Assembly: GCA_947385875.1 (NCBI GenBank)
Contig: CANDMV010000001.1
Span: 1-64,000, forward strand
DNA: 64,000 nucleotides
Direction of reading: 5' to 3'
Origin: an uncultured Eubacterium sp.
GTDB taxonomy: Bacteria > Bacillota > Clostridia > Lachnospirales > Lachnospiraceae
Shown piece after piece: positions 27,117-36,254 of the stretch. The notes beneath the pieces were generated by a model that was not told where the DNA came from, made no database searches, and worked only from the letters and a program-made list of their open reading frames with translations. The translations under genes were made by a program, and so were the position numbers. Numbering within the stretch: the first letter of the stretch is position 1; each line of letters starts with the position of its first letter.

Positions 27117-28316
27117 ATGGCTGATATTTTATTACGACGTGACAGCAGTCTCGCTGCCACCTATGTACCGAATACTTTTATCGATGAATATATGACACAT
27201 GCTGACGGAGAATTTGTAAAAATTTATCTGTATCTCCTCCGCTGCATGAACCATCAAAGTTCTGCATTTTCTATCTCGGATATTGCAGACAAATTTGACC
27301 ATACAGAAAAGGATGTGATCCGTGCTCTTCGGTATTGGGAGAAAATGCATTTATTATGTCTGGAATTTGATAAGCAGAAGGAATTGACCGGGATCTGTTT
27401 ATCAGACTGTATTTCAGCTTCTCCGCAGACTGCCGTGAATACTTCACATAATGCGTCCGGAAGTGAGACTGCAGGTCTGCCGCCTGAAGCATCAGATGCA
27501 TACCGTAAGGCTGATCTGCCAGCATATGAAGCAGCAGATACGCACCATAAAAATGCAGATACACAGCGCAGGGCTGACATTGCGCGCCATGAAGCTGTAC
27601 CAATCCATCAGATTCCAGAGCGGACAGAATATACACAGCGGGAGCTTGCACATTTTGATGAAGACGAAACCGTAAAAGAGCTGCTGTTTGTAGCAGAGCG
27701 ATACCTCGGACATCCGCTGCGCTCTGCGGAAATTCAGACGATATTATATTGGGTGGACAAACTGAATTTATCCCAGGATATGATCGATTACCTGATCGAA
27801 CAGTGTGTCGCGAAAAATCATGCGAATATCTGGTATATGAACAGCATTGCGATTTCCTGGGCCAAAAACGGAATTCGTACGCTTTCAGAGGCAAAACAGG
27901 ATTCTATTGTGCATAATAATGTCGTTTATAGCGTCATCAAGGCATTCGGCATTTCAGACCGCAGCTTGGGAAGCGGAGAGCTGGAATATATTCACAAATG
28001 GTCAAATGAAATGGGATTTTCAGATGAGATTATTACATTAGCTTGTCAGAAATCACTGATGCACACACACAAAGCCAGCTTCAGCTACGCAAACAGCATC
28101 TTAAGCAACTGGCAGAAGCATAATGTACATACATTAAATGATGTCGAGCTGATTGACGCACAGTATCAGGAACAAAAAGCAAAGCAGATTACTACCAGCA
28201 AAACAGCATGTGCACGCACAGCCAAAGGAACTATGGCAAATAGCTTTGCAAACTTTACACAGCGGACCTATAATTTTGAAGAGCTGGAACGCGAGCTGCT
28301 TTCCCATGTCAGATAG
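27117..28316 (+). CDS. DnaD-domain replication initiation protein (DnaB/DnaD-like)
   Basis: A cytoplasmic primosome protein that helps load the replicative helicase. The N-terminal part (about 1-100) is a winged-helix DDBH1-like region (YVPNTFIDEYMTHADGEFVKIYLYLLRCM, IADKFDHTEKDVIRALRYWE). A variable Ala/His-rich linker follows. Two DDBH2 domains then end in the YxxxIxxxW-type motif: YMNSIAISWAKNGI and YANSILSNWQKHNV. At 399 residues with two C-terminal domains it resembles Bacillus DnaB (remodelling protein) more than DnaD. GGGAGGAG before the ATG supports the start. It is followed 32 bp later by the helicase loader gene and is preceded by a DnaA-box cluster. Confidence 0.88.
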   Translation: MADILLRRDSSLAATYVPNTFIDEYMTHADGEFVKIYLYLLRCMNHQSSAFSISDIADKFDHTEKDVIRALRYWEKMHLLCLEFDKQKELTGICLSDCISASPQTAVNTSHNASGSETAGLPPEASDAYRKADLPAYEAADTHHKNADTQRRADIARHEAVPIHQIPERTEYTQRELAHFDEDETVKELLFVAERYLGHPLRSAEIQTILYWVDKLNLSQDMIDYLIEQCVAKNHANIWYMNSIAISWAKNGIRTLSEAKQDSIVHNNVVYSVIKAFGISDRSLGSGELEYIHKWSNEMGFSDEIITLACQKSLMHTHKASFSYANSILSNWQKHNVHTLNDVELIDAQYQEQKAKQITTSKTACARTAKGTMANSFANFTQRTYNFEELERELLSHVR

Positions 28317-28348
28317 CCGATATTTGCAGTAATGGAGATTCAATCACT

Positions 28349-29353
28349 ATGTCTTTAACAAATTCACAATATGACCAGCTTCAGCGTCAGTACGATGCCA
28401 GACAGCTGCACAGCCAGCATGTCATGAAAGACCGAAGGTCAAAACTATTTGCATTATATCCACGCCTAAAAGAATTGGAAGATCTGACCGCATCTGTCAG
28501 TGTCAGACAGGCAAAAAAATTATTGGAAGGGGATGATACCGCACTCTCACAGCTAAAACAGGAATTAGCCTGCTACCGGGCAGAACGTACAGCTATTCTG
28601 GCTTCTGCCGGACTGGATGAGCAGTATTTTGAACCGCCTTATACCTGCCCTGACTGCAAAGATACCGGCTATATCAATGGCAGACGCTGCCACTGTTTTA
28701 AGCAGGCCGTCATTGATTTAGTATATACACAATCAAATATTAAAAATATATTAGCAGAAGAAAACTTTAAGCATTATTCCTTCGATTATTATTCGAGCAT
28801 TGAAAAAACCCCCGCAACCGGACTGACTTTCAGAGAAACAGCACAGTTAGCCGTAAAGGATGCCCTGGTATTTATTCGTAATTTTGACACTGAATTTGAC
28901 AACCTGTTTTTATATGGCGACACTGGTACCGGCAAGACTTTTTTATCAAACTGCATTGCCAGAGAGCTATTAGACAGCGGTCATTCTGTCATTTATTTTA
29001 CTGCTTTCCAGCTATTTGACATATTGGAAAAAAATAAATTTCAAAAAGACTCAGATGCCGCTTCGTCTTTACAAAATATTTTTGACTGTGATCTGTTGAT
29101 CATTGATGACCTGGGAACTGAAGTACCAAATGCTTTTACCATATCACAATTATTTTTATGTATAAACGAACGAATTCTGCGCAAACACTCAACTATTATT
29201 TCGACCAACTTGAACATTGACCAGCTTAGCGCGATTTATTCGGAGAGAATCTTATCCCGCATTATGAGTAGTTATAGTATCATAAAACTTTTTGGTGACG
29301 ATATTCGGCTCCAAAAGAAAAAATTGCAGCTGTCCGGCGGCAGACCTGCCTGA
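28349..29353 (+). CDS. DnaI/DnaC-type helicase loader ATPase
   Basis: An AAA+ ATPase of 334 residues that loads the replicative helicase. The N-terminal helical part carries a zinc-binding cluster (CPDCKDTGYINGRRCHC), as in clostridial DnaC/DnaI-like loaders. The ATPase core has Walker A YGDTGTGKTFLSN, Walker B LLIIDDLGTE, sensor 1 STNLNI and the arginine-finger segment SERILSRIM. It forms an operon with the DnaD-like gene. The pair DnaB/DnaD-like plus DnaI-like is the usual loader set in Clostridia. Confidence 0.92.
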   Translation: MSLTNSQYDQLQRQYDARQLHSQHVMKDRRSKLFALYPRLKELEDLTASVSVRQAKKLLEGDDTALSQLKQELACYRAERTAILASAGLDEQYFEPPYTCPDCKDTGYINGRRCHCFKQAVIDLVYTQSNIKNILAEENFKHYSFDYYSSIEKTPATGLTFRETAQLAVKDALVFIRNFDTEFDNLFLYGDTGTGKTFLSNCIARELLDSGHSVIYFTAFQLFDILEKNKFQKDSDAASSLQNIFDCDLLIIDDLGTEVPNAFTISQLFLCINERILRKHSTIISTNLNIDQLSAIYSERILSRIMSSYSIIKLFGDDIRLQKKKLQLSGGRPA

Positions 29354-29413
29354 CTGAGTAATCTATACACAAATGATTACATATGCAAAAACATATAAAC
29401 GGAGGACTTTATT

Positions 29414-30604
29414 ATGCATTATGATGACCGTATGTTAGAAAGCATTCCTGTAGGAGTACTCGGACTGATTCCTATGTCAAGCTGCTCAGACTTAGGAAAA
29501 AAAGTGGACCAGTATCTCGTAAAATGGCGTCACGAACGCCAGTCCGATCATAAGTCCACGATTGCCTTTCGTGGATTTGAACGGGACACTTATATCGTCA
29601 ACGCGCAGACTCCGCGTTTTGGCACCGGTGAAGCAAAGGGCTTTATCAAAGAATCCATCCGCGGCTATGACCTCTACATTATGGTAGACGTTACCAATTA
29701 CCACGAGACATATACTGTCTGCGGACAACAAAACCATAAGTCGCCAGATGACCACTATGCTGACTTAAAGCGTATTATCGCTGCCGCAGGCGGCAAGGCA
29801 CGCCGCATTACAGTTATTATGACATTTTTATATGAAAGCCGCCAGCACAGACGTACCGGGCGAGAATCTATGGACTGTGCCATGGCACTTCAAGAACTGA
29901 CAAATATGGGTGTAGATAATATTATCACTTTCGATGCCCATGATCCTCGCGTGCAGAACGCAATCCCGTTATCTGGCTTTGAAACTATTCAGCCCTCCTA
30001 CCAGTTTATCAAAGGACTGTGTAACAATGTACCTGACCTAAAATTTGATTCTGAACATATGATGATGATCAGCCCTGATGAAGGCGCTACAAGCCGTGCT
30101 GTATATCTGGCAAGCATACTTGGCATTAATATCGGTATGTTTTACAAGCGCCGTGACTACAGCCGTATTGTAAATGGACGAAATCCAATTATTGCACATG
30201 AATTTTTAGGTGCTTCTGTCGAAGGGAAGGATGTCATGATTATAGACGACATGATTTCTTCTGGTGACAGCATGATTGATGTCGCAACAGAATTAAAGAA
30301 ACGCAAAGCAAAACGTATTTTTGTATTATCAACTTTCGGATTGTTCACAAACGGACTGGATAAATTCGACAAGGCTGTAGAGGAAGGCATTATATACCGC
30401 GTAATTACAACAAACTTAGTCTATCAGTCACCAGAGCTGCTCTCGAAACCGTATTATATTAACTGTGACATGAGTAAATATATTGCATATATTGTAGATA
30501 CATTAAACCATGACGCATCAATCAGCGATCTTCTGAATCCATATGACCGCATCAAGCGTCTGGTTACAAAATATAAGAATGGAAAGCTAAAAAACAGCAG
30601 ATAA
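29414..30604 (+). CDS. prs: Ribose-phosphate pyrophosphokinase
   Basis: Makes PRPP from ribose-5-phosphate and ATP for purine, pyrimidine, His, Trp and NAD synthesis. The 396-residue protein is longer than the usual 315, matching the clostridial (Lachnospiraceae) form. It has the RGFERDTYIVNAQTPRFG N-terminal half, TFDAHDPRVQNAIP, SPDEGATSRAVYLA and the PRPP-binding loop VMIIDDMISSGDSMID. GGAGG eight to nine bases before the ATG supports the start. The PRPP made here also feeds NadC in the NAD locus further on. Confidence 0.94.
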   Translation: MHYDDRMLESIPVGVLGLIPMSSCSDLGKKVDQYLVKWRHERQSDHKSTIAFRGFERDTYIVNAQTPRFGTGEAKGFIKESIRGYDLYIMVDVTNYHETYTVCGQQNHKSPDDHYADLKRIIAAAGGKARRITVIMTFLYESRQHRRTGRESMDCAMALQELTNMGVDNIITFDAHDPRVQNAIPLSGFETIQPSYQFIKGLCNNVPDLKFDSEHMMMISPDEGATSRAVYLASILGINIGMFYKRRDYSRIVNGRNPIIAHEFLGASVEGKDVMIIDDMISSGDSMIDVATELKKRKAKRIFVLSTFGLFTNGLDKFDKAVEEGIIYRVITTNLVYQSPELLSKPYYINCDMSKYIAYIVDTLNHDASISDLLNPYDRIKRLVTKYKNGKLKNSR

Positions 30605-30643
30605 ATCCAAGCGATTTTAATATTACTTTTCGTTAGATAAATG

Positions 30644-30670
30644 ATACCCGGATGCTGTACATCCGGGTAT
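30644..30670 (+). terminator. Hairpin terminator between prs and the DUF6465 gene
   Basis: ATACCCGGATG-CTGTA-CATCCGGGTAT is a perfect 11-bp stem with a short T run on the plus strand. The two flanking genes are convergent, so it may act on both. Confidence 0.7.
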
Positions 30671-30754
30671 TTAGACAGATTGCAGAAATGAATATTTAAA
30701 TACACTTTAGGATCGTAGGAATTTTAATTTTATAAATCTAATGTACCTTTTATC

Positions 30755-31177
30755 TTAGAATAAATCTACTCCACCTGTATACTTGCCATCGTTGATCACA
30801 TAATAAGCTTTAAACTCTTCCGGCTTGATATATATCTGCAAGGACTTAATTGATGATACTCTATGTCCGCCGGCAACAAATGCTGCCTTTACTTTATCCA
30901 CTACAGCAGCTTCGCCTGCCTGCTGACCCTGATATTCTATATATACTTCCGGCTTTAATTCCGGCTTATCAGCTTTCTTGGCTGTCGTCTTTTTTGCTGC
31001 AGGTTTTTTAGCTGCTTTCTCAGCCTGCTTTGCATCTTCCTTTGCAGTCTTTTTTGCTGCTTCAGGCTTTTCTTCTGCCTTAACATCGGCTGCTTTCGCC
31101 TCTGTCTTACCTGCTTCTGCGACTTTTTTTACTTCTGCTGTTTTTGTTTCTTTTTCTGTACTGCTTTTTGAGCTCAT
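30755..31177 (-). CDS. DUF6465-like protein with Lys/Ala-rich N-terminal tail
   Basis: A 140-residue protein of unknown function that I recognise as DUF6465-like, common in Lachnospiraceae. Residues 1-75 are almost entirely Lys, Ala, Glu and Thr, resembling a histone H1-like or disordered nucleic-acid-binding tail. The C-terminal 65 residues form a compact domain (PEVYIEYQGQQAGEAAVVDK, SIKSLQIYIKPEEFKAYYVI, GGVDLF). AGGAGGTCTAGGAG before the ATG gives a strong start. It is 20 bp downstream of the HPr-like gene on the same strand, a likely operon. No enzymatic motif is visible. Confidence 0.75.
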   Translation of the reverse strand: MSSKSSTEKETKTAEVKKVAEAGKTEAKAADVKAEEKPEAAKKTAKEDAKQAEKAAKKPAAKKTTAKKADKPELKPEVYIEYQGQQAGEAAVVDKVKAAFVAGGHRVSSIKSLQIYIKPEEFKAYYVINDGKYTGGVDLF

Positions 31178-31196
31178 CTCCTAGACCTCCTAAAAT

Positions 31197-31451
31197 CTAC
31201 TCACATACTAAAAATTTTTCCATTGCTAACAGAGCTTCCTGTTCATCGTTGCCTTCTGTAATAATGTTTACACTCATTCCTTTTGACGGATTAAACGCCA
31301 TAATTCCCATTATGCTCTTTGCATTAATTTTACGATTATCATTCACAATCGTAATATTACTGTCAAACTGACAAGCTACCTGAACAAGCTCTGCGATTGG
31401 ATTTTCATGCCCTTTTGCTACATTTGATACAATAATTTGCTTATTACTCAT
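31197..31451 (-). CDS. HPr-like phosphocarrier-family protein with altered active site
   Basis: An 84-residue protein with the HPr fold: the Ser46 region INAKSIMGIMAF is well kept, and the C terminus EGNDEQEALLAMEKFL fits. The canonical phospho-histidine motif GLHARPA is replaced by GHENPIAEL, one residue shorter and without the Arg next to His. Normal PTS phosphotransfer from enzyme I is therefore doubtful. It may be a regulatory paralog like Crh, acting through the Ser46 site, but that is an inference. GGAAGTGGAAG precedes the ATG at 31451. It is in a likely operon with the DUF6465-like gene. Confidence 0.8.
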   Translation of the reverse strand: MSNKQIIVSNVAKGHENPIAELVQVACQFDSNITIVNDNRKINAKSIMGIMAFNPSKGMSVNIITEGNDEQEALLAMEKFLVCE

Positions 31452-31622
31452 AATTACTTCCACTTCCTTAGAATCTGTTTACAATACACAAGTTCACCTC
31501 GTAATATAGTCTATAAATCCCGTATTTGCAAGTGTTTTTTTTAATTCTGTTAAATTCATACGAATGACATATAAAACAGTGCAAAAATTTATGCACTTTG
31601 CAACGTTTTTTGTACCGTGTTT

Positions 31623-33023
31623 TTAACCGCGCTCACGTTCTAAAATAACCTGAAATGCTTCTACGTCCTTTGCAATCTCTCCGCTTAACGCCAGCATACA
31701 GATTAAATTTGGAACTGACATTAAAGCATTCGCTATATCAGAAAAATTCCATGCGATTGAAAGCGTCGTAGTTGCACCTACAAAAGCTGTTAAGGAAAAT
31801 ATAACCCGATAGACCATATTAAACCTATGTGTTCCTAACAGATACTCGAATGCCTTTTCCCCATGATATTCCCATCCTAAAATCGTTGAGAACGCAAATA
31901 AAGCAACGCCGATTGTAACTATCCATCCGCCCATTGGCCCTAATACAGTCTTAAATGCTTCAATCGTAAGAGCAGACCCTTCTACTGCCTTGCCAGCCGA
32001 ATCTGTAATGCCAAGAACTCCTGATGACGCAATACAAAGGCCGGTAATCGTGCATACTACAAGCGTATCCCAGAAAGTGCCTGTCATATTGATATATGCC
32101 TGACGCACTGGATGATCTGTAACAGCTGAGGCTGCTGTAATTGCGGCTGAGCCCATACCTGCTTCATTGGAAAACATGCCGCGGGCTATCCCATAACGCA
32201 TACTGCTCATCATGGACGCAACAATCGTACCTCCTACACCGCCTGCTACTGCTTTTATAGAAAAAGCCATCTTAAAAATCATAGCTACACCGGACGGCAC
32301 ATTACCAATATTTCCGACAATTACAATTAATCCGCCGATTACATAAAAAACCGCCATACATGGAACAACGATAGAAGAAACCTTCGAGATCGACTTTATG
32401 CCGCCTACGATAATAACGAGTGATAAGATTGTAATAATCCCTCCCGTAACCCACGGCGGCACTTCAAATGTCTTATTCATCGCTTCAGAAATAGAATTTG
32501 CCTGCGTTAGATTGCCAATTCCAAATGATGCAAATACCGCAAACAATGCAAACAGCCATCCCAATACAGCTCCGGCTGTCTTATTTTTTAACGCTTTTCT
32601 CATTGTATACATGGGACCGCCAGACATCTCACCTTGTTGATTTACCTCCCGGTACTTAATCGCCAGCATACATTCACTAAACTTTGATGACAGACCAAAA
32701 CATGCAGAAATCCACATCCATACAAGAGCTCCGGGGCCGCCGGATACCATAGCTGTCGCAACCCCAATAATATTTCCTGTACCAATCGTTGCTGCCAATG
32801 CTGTCGTAAGCGCCTCGAACGGAGATACATCTCCCATGCCGCGGCTCTTGCTTCTTGCTTCTTTGCTTAAAGTACTCTTGATCGCATAGGGCAGATTCCT
32901 CCACGTATAAAACTTCAACCGAAAGGTCAAAAAAATTCCAGTTCCTACTAACAGCACCAGCATGACCGGTCCCCAGACAAAATCATCAATTATTTTTAAG
33001 ACCTTATCCACTGTCTCCACCAT
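31623..33023 (-). CDS. Alanine/glycine:cation symporter (AGCS family)
   Basis: A sodium- or proton-coupled amino-acid importer of 466 residues with about 11 membrane helices. It carries the AGCS signatures: FEALTTALAATIGTGNIIGVATA near residue 70, GGPGALVWMWISACFG, and the GGPMYTM region. Also visible are RYGIARGMFSNEAGMGSA and the C-terminal ILGWEYHGEKAFEYL. The ATG at 33023 has GGGAGG upstream. A strong sigma-A promoter (33217-33245) and a leader hairpin precede it. Alanine or glycine is the family substrate; which one is not visible. Confidence 0.93.
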   Translation of the reverse strand: MVETVDKVLKIIDDFVWGPVMLVLLVGTGIFLTFRLKFYTWRNLPYAIKSTLSKEARSKSRGMGDVSPFEALTTALAATIGTGNIIGVATAMVSGGPGALVWMWISACFGLSSKFSECMLAIKYREVNQQGEMSGGPMYTMRKALKNKTAGAVLGWLFALFAVFASFGIGNLTQANSISEAMNKTFEVPPWVTGGIITILSLVIIVGGIKSISKVSSIVVPCMAVFYVIGGLIVIVGNIGNVPSGVAMIFKMAFSIKAVAGGVGGTIVASMMSSMRYGIARGMFSNEAGMGSAAITAASAVTDHPVRQAYINMTGTFWDTLVVCTITGLCIASSGVLGITDSAGKAVEGSALTIEAFKTVLGPMGGWIVTIGVALFAFSTILGWEYHGEKAFEYLLGTHRFNMVYRVIFSLTAFVGATTTLSIAWNFSDIANALMSVPNLICMLALSGEIAKDVEAFQVILERERG

Positions 33024-33169
33024 GATACAATATCCCTCCCTTCTTTGTTAATGCCCCGCTGCCAGAATCCTGTCCCTATCTACACTATGCTGGTTCTGCT
33101 AAAATATGCCGAATAGCAGCTGCATCCATGTGATTTTATCCTCATGGCACATCATCCTTTATCTAAAAA

Positions 33170-33197
33170 GGACAACGTTCTCACGTTGCCCCGTCTT
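33170..33197 (-). terminator. Leader hairpin with T run before the symporter gene
   Basis: On the minus strand GGGGCAACGT-GAG-AACGTTGTCC forms a tight stem followed by TTTTTAG. It begins about 15-20 nt after the predicted transcription start, so it may act as an attenuator or a 5' protective hairpin. I recognise no riboswitch aptamer. Confidence 0.6.
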
Positions 33198-33216
33198 TGA
33201 GAAAAACACTGCTTTA

Positions 33217-33245
33217 ATTTTATCAATTTATTCGCTAAATGTCAA
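33217..33245 (-). promoter_or_regulatory. Sigma-A-type promoter for the symporter gene
   Basis: On the minus strand TTGACA (33245-33240) and TAAAAT (33222-33217) are separated by exactly 17 bp, about 200 bp before the symporter start codon. Confidence 0.8.
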
Positions 33246-33324
33246 TTTATTTTTCGCTGTATACTACATCTAAAACAACAATTTGATACAGTTCAGCCTA
33301 GAGCGTGTGATTTTTGCCAGGAAA

Positions 33325-33370
33325 GAATCCGGCTCTTCCCCAAAGGCGAACTTCCAATGAGCCGGATTCC
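33325..33370. repeat. Family C hairpin
   Basis: A hairpin of GAATCCGGCTC ... GAGCCGGATTC with CAAAGGCGAACTT inside, matching the copies at 569, 36090 and 63753 in inverted orientation. It lies between the symporter leader and the downstream end of the large exported-protein gene, and is flanked by TACAGTTCAGCC on one side and GTTACTGTGAA on the other. Confidence 0.75.
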
Positions 33371-33433
33371 GTTACTGTGAAGTTGCATACTGAACTGCAG
33401 CAGCAGTTTTGATATTAATGATACATTATCCCT

Positions 33434-35953
33434 CTATTGTTCTGATTTCGGCTGAACTGTAATATATATTCCGCCTGCCGTACTAAACTTCGATTCAGCT
33501 TCTTCAATCGTACTTTTCGTGATCGCGCCTGCCTGAGGATCATAGAGCCATACATTCAGTGAATCATATCCTGTTACAAGCACTGCTTCCTGCATACCCT
33601 GGACTGCCATCACCGGCATCCCGCAGCTTACGTAATATAAAATCTGTGACAATGTGCAGCCTTCTATACTGATCACATTCCTGTCAGACAGCAGGGATTC
33701 TAAAATATCCTGCGGCGTATCCCCCCGCTCCATCAATTCGCCGACGCTTACCTCAATGCCTTCATGCTTTAAAACTGCACTAATACATTTTGCAGCCGGG
33801 GAACCAGATAAATCAGCTTCTGCAGGCTGTACGTCAAAGGACGGCTGTATATTCTTTCTGGCACGCTTCCAGATATATTTCTGCTGTTCATCTACAACCA
33901 CGCCCATATTTTCATCCGCGCTCCGTATCGCTGCTGCTACATCCGTAGTCGCCGCTTCGATTCTTCCCTTTGCAAACGCATAATAAATCTGCTGATCCTG
34001 CTCCGCCTTCAAAATCGTATCCCGGTCTTCCTGATTCATGACCTGTTTAGCAGCAATAAATATAGGTGCTGTTTCCTTTTCCTCCTCCGTCAAAACCAGC
34101 TGAATCTGCGTCTGCTTTCGCTCTGTAACGGTCATATGAGTAATCTCCTTTTCCGCGTTTTCCTGACTGCGGTTTACAATCGAATCCTGCTGAGCCTGCT
34201 CATATCCATTCACACCTGCTGTCATTCGTTTAATAATCAGCACGCCATTATGAACCTCTACGCCGTCTATATAATAGTTTTTCTTACGATATGTTTTTAA
34301 CACTTCTCCGCTGGACGCATCAATAATACGCAGGGAATACATAGGTTCCTGTCTGATTCCCGCGATCGTACCCACTCTATGCTTATCAGCAGCTATACCA
34401 TATACTAAGTCTTCCTGCAAAAATCCCAGTACATGCAGCCTCTTGCCAGATTTTGCGCGAAGCTTCTGCTCTCTGCCGCTTTCTAAGTCCATCACTGTAA
34501 TTTCTTTTGCATCCTCATCCGAAGACCACGCCAGATATTTATTTGATTCAGATACTGCATATGAGCCATCCACCAGTCCTGTAGCAACTTCCTCGATTTC
34601 AAGCGTGGCAAGCTCCGTATGGTATACAGTGCCGTTAAAAATTAAATAAATGCTTCCTGCTGTATTTTCATATAACAGCTTTCCCAGTTCTGAACGCAGC
34701 ACTTCATAGGATTTATCAAATGACAAAAACAGCTGCTCTTCATTTGTATTTGCCTGACTGTCATAATGCAGAAAACTGATTCCTACCCTGCCTTCATGCA
34801 CGCCGCGGTTCATATAACCATAGACAACATAATTAATATCTCCTGCTTCATCTATGCTGAGTATGCGAATATCATGCTGCATATGATTTTCACGAGTTTC
34901 AATGCCTTCATGCCCGCGAAAGCTGAACACCTGTGCTAGCCTGCCTAAAGACTGGTTATAGCTCCACAAATCTCCTTCCTGAACAAAACAGGTAATCGTT
35001 TCAGTTTCATTCTGCATATATTCCACATCCTGTTCACGAATACCCAGCTGTAAATAATTTTCGTATAAAAAGTCATTCTCTCCATTAAAAATCTGATCCA
35101 TTGTACGCTCAAAATTCAGCAGATACATACGTTCGCTTGTATAGCGAATCCGATAATATTCTTCCACATTATAGTATTCCAGCTCACCTTTATTTTCATT
35201 GCTGGTCACGACGTAATTCAGCATAATGACATTATACGAGCTGTTCATCTCCTTAACAGACGGAATCGGCGTCGTCAGCCTGTCACATTGAAAATCTGCC
35301 CAGTTCGCCTGCGTCAGGCTAGAATTGATGGTCACTTTATGAAGTGTGGAATTATCTCCAGATGCATTCGGTTCCCAATAGGTTGAAAGCGCATCCGGAT
35401 CCTCGGAAAACGTCAGCTCATTAATCTGCTGCGCAAACCTTACACTCTCCGCTACATAGCAGTCCTGCGCATCAGCAATCCTCGTATAATAATAACAGAT
35501 GTCTTCATCCTGTTTCAGCTTCAGTGTCAAAATATATTCCCTGGACTTTTCTAATAAACTTTGTACAGGAATGCTTGTCCGAATCTGATCGTCATTTAAT
35601 TCGTAGGATGCGATATTTCCATCAGAAATCAGCCGTCCACCGTCTATGCTGCGGATTTCATAAGAGATACTGTCAATACGATAACCGTATGTCCGAATCA
35701 GCAGAGGAATCTCTCGGCTGCCGGACAATGGCGTTATCGTATCCCTCATCCCGGTAGCACTCATCTGCATCGTATACCCATATAATTCATTAATCTGCTG
35801 GTTTTCATCATACAGTACAATCACCGGCAGTGTTGCTTCTTCCATTTCAGTTGTCAGGTCAAGCTGATTATGATTGGTAACCCGGCCGGATACGGCTAAT
35901 GTCACAACAAAAACCACTGCTAATACAAATGCTTTAATTAACCCTTTCTTCAT
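33434..35953 (-). CDS. Large exported protein with C-terminal degenerate C39/papain-like domain
   Basis: Not assigned to a named family. The 839-residue product starts MKKGLIKAFVLAVVFVVTL, an uncleaved signal anchor, so the bulk is extracytoplasmic. A beta-rich middle (about 60-600) has propeller-like repeats (KYLAWSSDEDAKEITVMDLESG; YGYMNRGVHEGRVGISFLHY). The last about 110 residues look like a C39-type fold: CISAVLKHEGIEVSVGEL carries a Cys where the nucleophile sits, and VTGYDSLNVWLYDP matches the His...Asp strand, but Ala replaces the catalytic His. AAGGAAA before the ATG at 35953 fixes the start; the open frame extends 20 codons further. No operon partner is obvious. A structural or pseudo-peptidase role is possible, but only an inference. 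Confidence 0.7.
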   Translation of the reverse strand: MKKGLIKAFVLAVVFVVTLAVSGRVTNHNQLDLTTEMEEATLPVIVLYDENQQINELYGYTMQMSATGMRDTITPLSGSREIPLLIRTYGYRIDSISYEIRSIDGGRLISDGNIASYELNDDQIRTSIPVQSLLEKSREYILTLKLKQDEDICYYYTRIADAQDCYVAESVRFAQQINELTFSEDPDALSTYWEPNASGDNSTLHKVTINSSLTQANWADFQCDRLTTPIPSVKEMNSSYNVIMLNYVVTSNENKGELEYYNVEEYYRIRYTSERMYLLNFERTMDQIFNGENDFLYENYLQLGIREQDVEYMQNETETITCFVQEGDLWSYNQSLGRLAQVFSFRGHEGIETRENHMQHDIRILSIDEAGDINYVVYGYMNRGVHEGRVGISFLHYDSQANTNEEQLFLSFDKSYEVLRSELGKLLYENTAGSIYLIFNGTVYHTELATLEIEEVATGLVDGSYAVSESNKYLAWSSDEDAKEITVMDLESGREQKLRAKSGKRLHVLGFLQEDLVYGIAADKHRVGTIAGIRQEPMYSLRIIDASSGEVLKTYRKKNYYIDGVEVHNGVLIIKRMTAGVNGYEQAQQDSIVNRSQENAEKEITHMTVTERKQTQIQLVLTEEEKETAPIFIAAKQVMNQEDRDTILKAEQDQQIYYAFAKGRIEAATTDVAAAIRSADENMGVVVDEQQKYIWKRARKNIQPSFDVQPAEADLSGSPAAKCISAVLKHEGIEVSVGELMERGDTPQDILESLLSDRNVISIEGCTLSQILYYVSCGMPVMAVQGMQEAVLVTGYDSLNVWLYDPQAGAITKSTIEEAESKFSTAGGIYITVQPKSEQ

Positions 35954-36089
35954 CCGTTTTTCCTTTCGTGCATACAGTTTTACATTACAGCCCGCAAACA
36001 ACTTTCTGTTCACACCGCAAAAACATTAACCTGTCAGTAACTTCTCCGACGGTTCTGCGTCTGGTTATATGTAAGGTTACTCTGTAAAC

Positions 36090-36136
36090 GGAATCCGGCT
36101 CATCGAAAGTTCGCCATTGGCGAAGAGCCGGATTCC
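36090..36136. repeat. Family C hairpin
   Basis: The hairpin runs GGAATCCGGCTC-ATCGAAAGTTCGCC-ATTGGCGAA-GAGCCGGATTCC and is almost identical to the copy at 569-615. It lies upstream of the large exported-protein gene. Confidence 0.8.
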
Positions 36137-36254
36137 CTCTTGGCAAAATCCACATTACTTACGTACTTTGCTTCTAGATTGGCAAAGTACAAGTCACAGC
36201 TGTAACGTCATTCATATTCTATTATTATACTCTGTATATAAGATTCTAATCACT

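Noticed and set aside
27271-27894. 207-codon minus-strand frame
   Set aside because: A shadow of the DnaD-like gene, which has a promoter, a ribosome site and conserved motifs on the plus strand.
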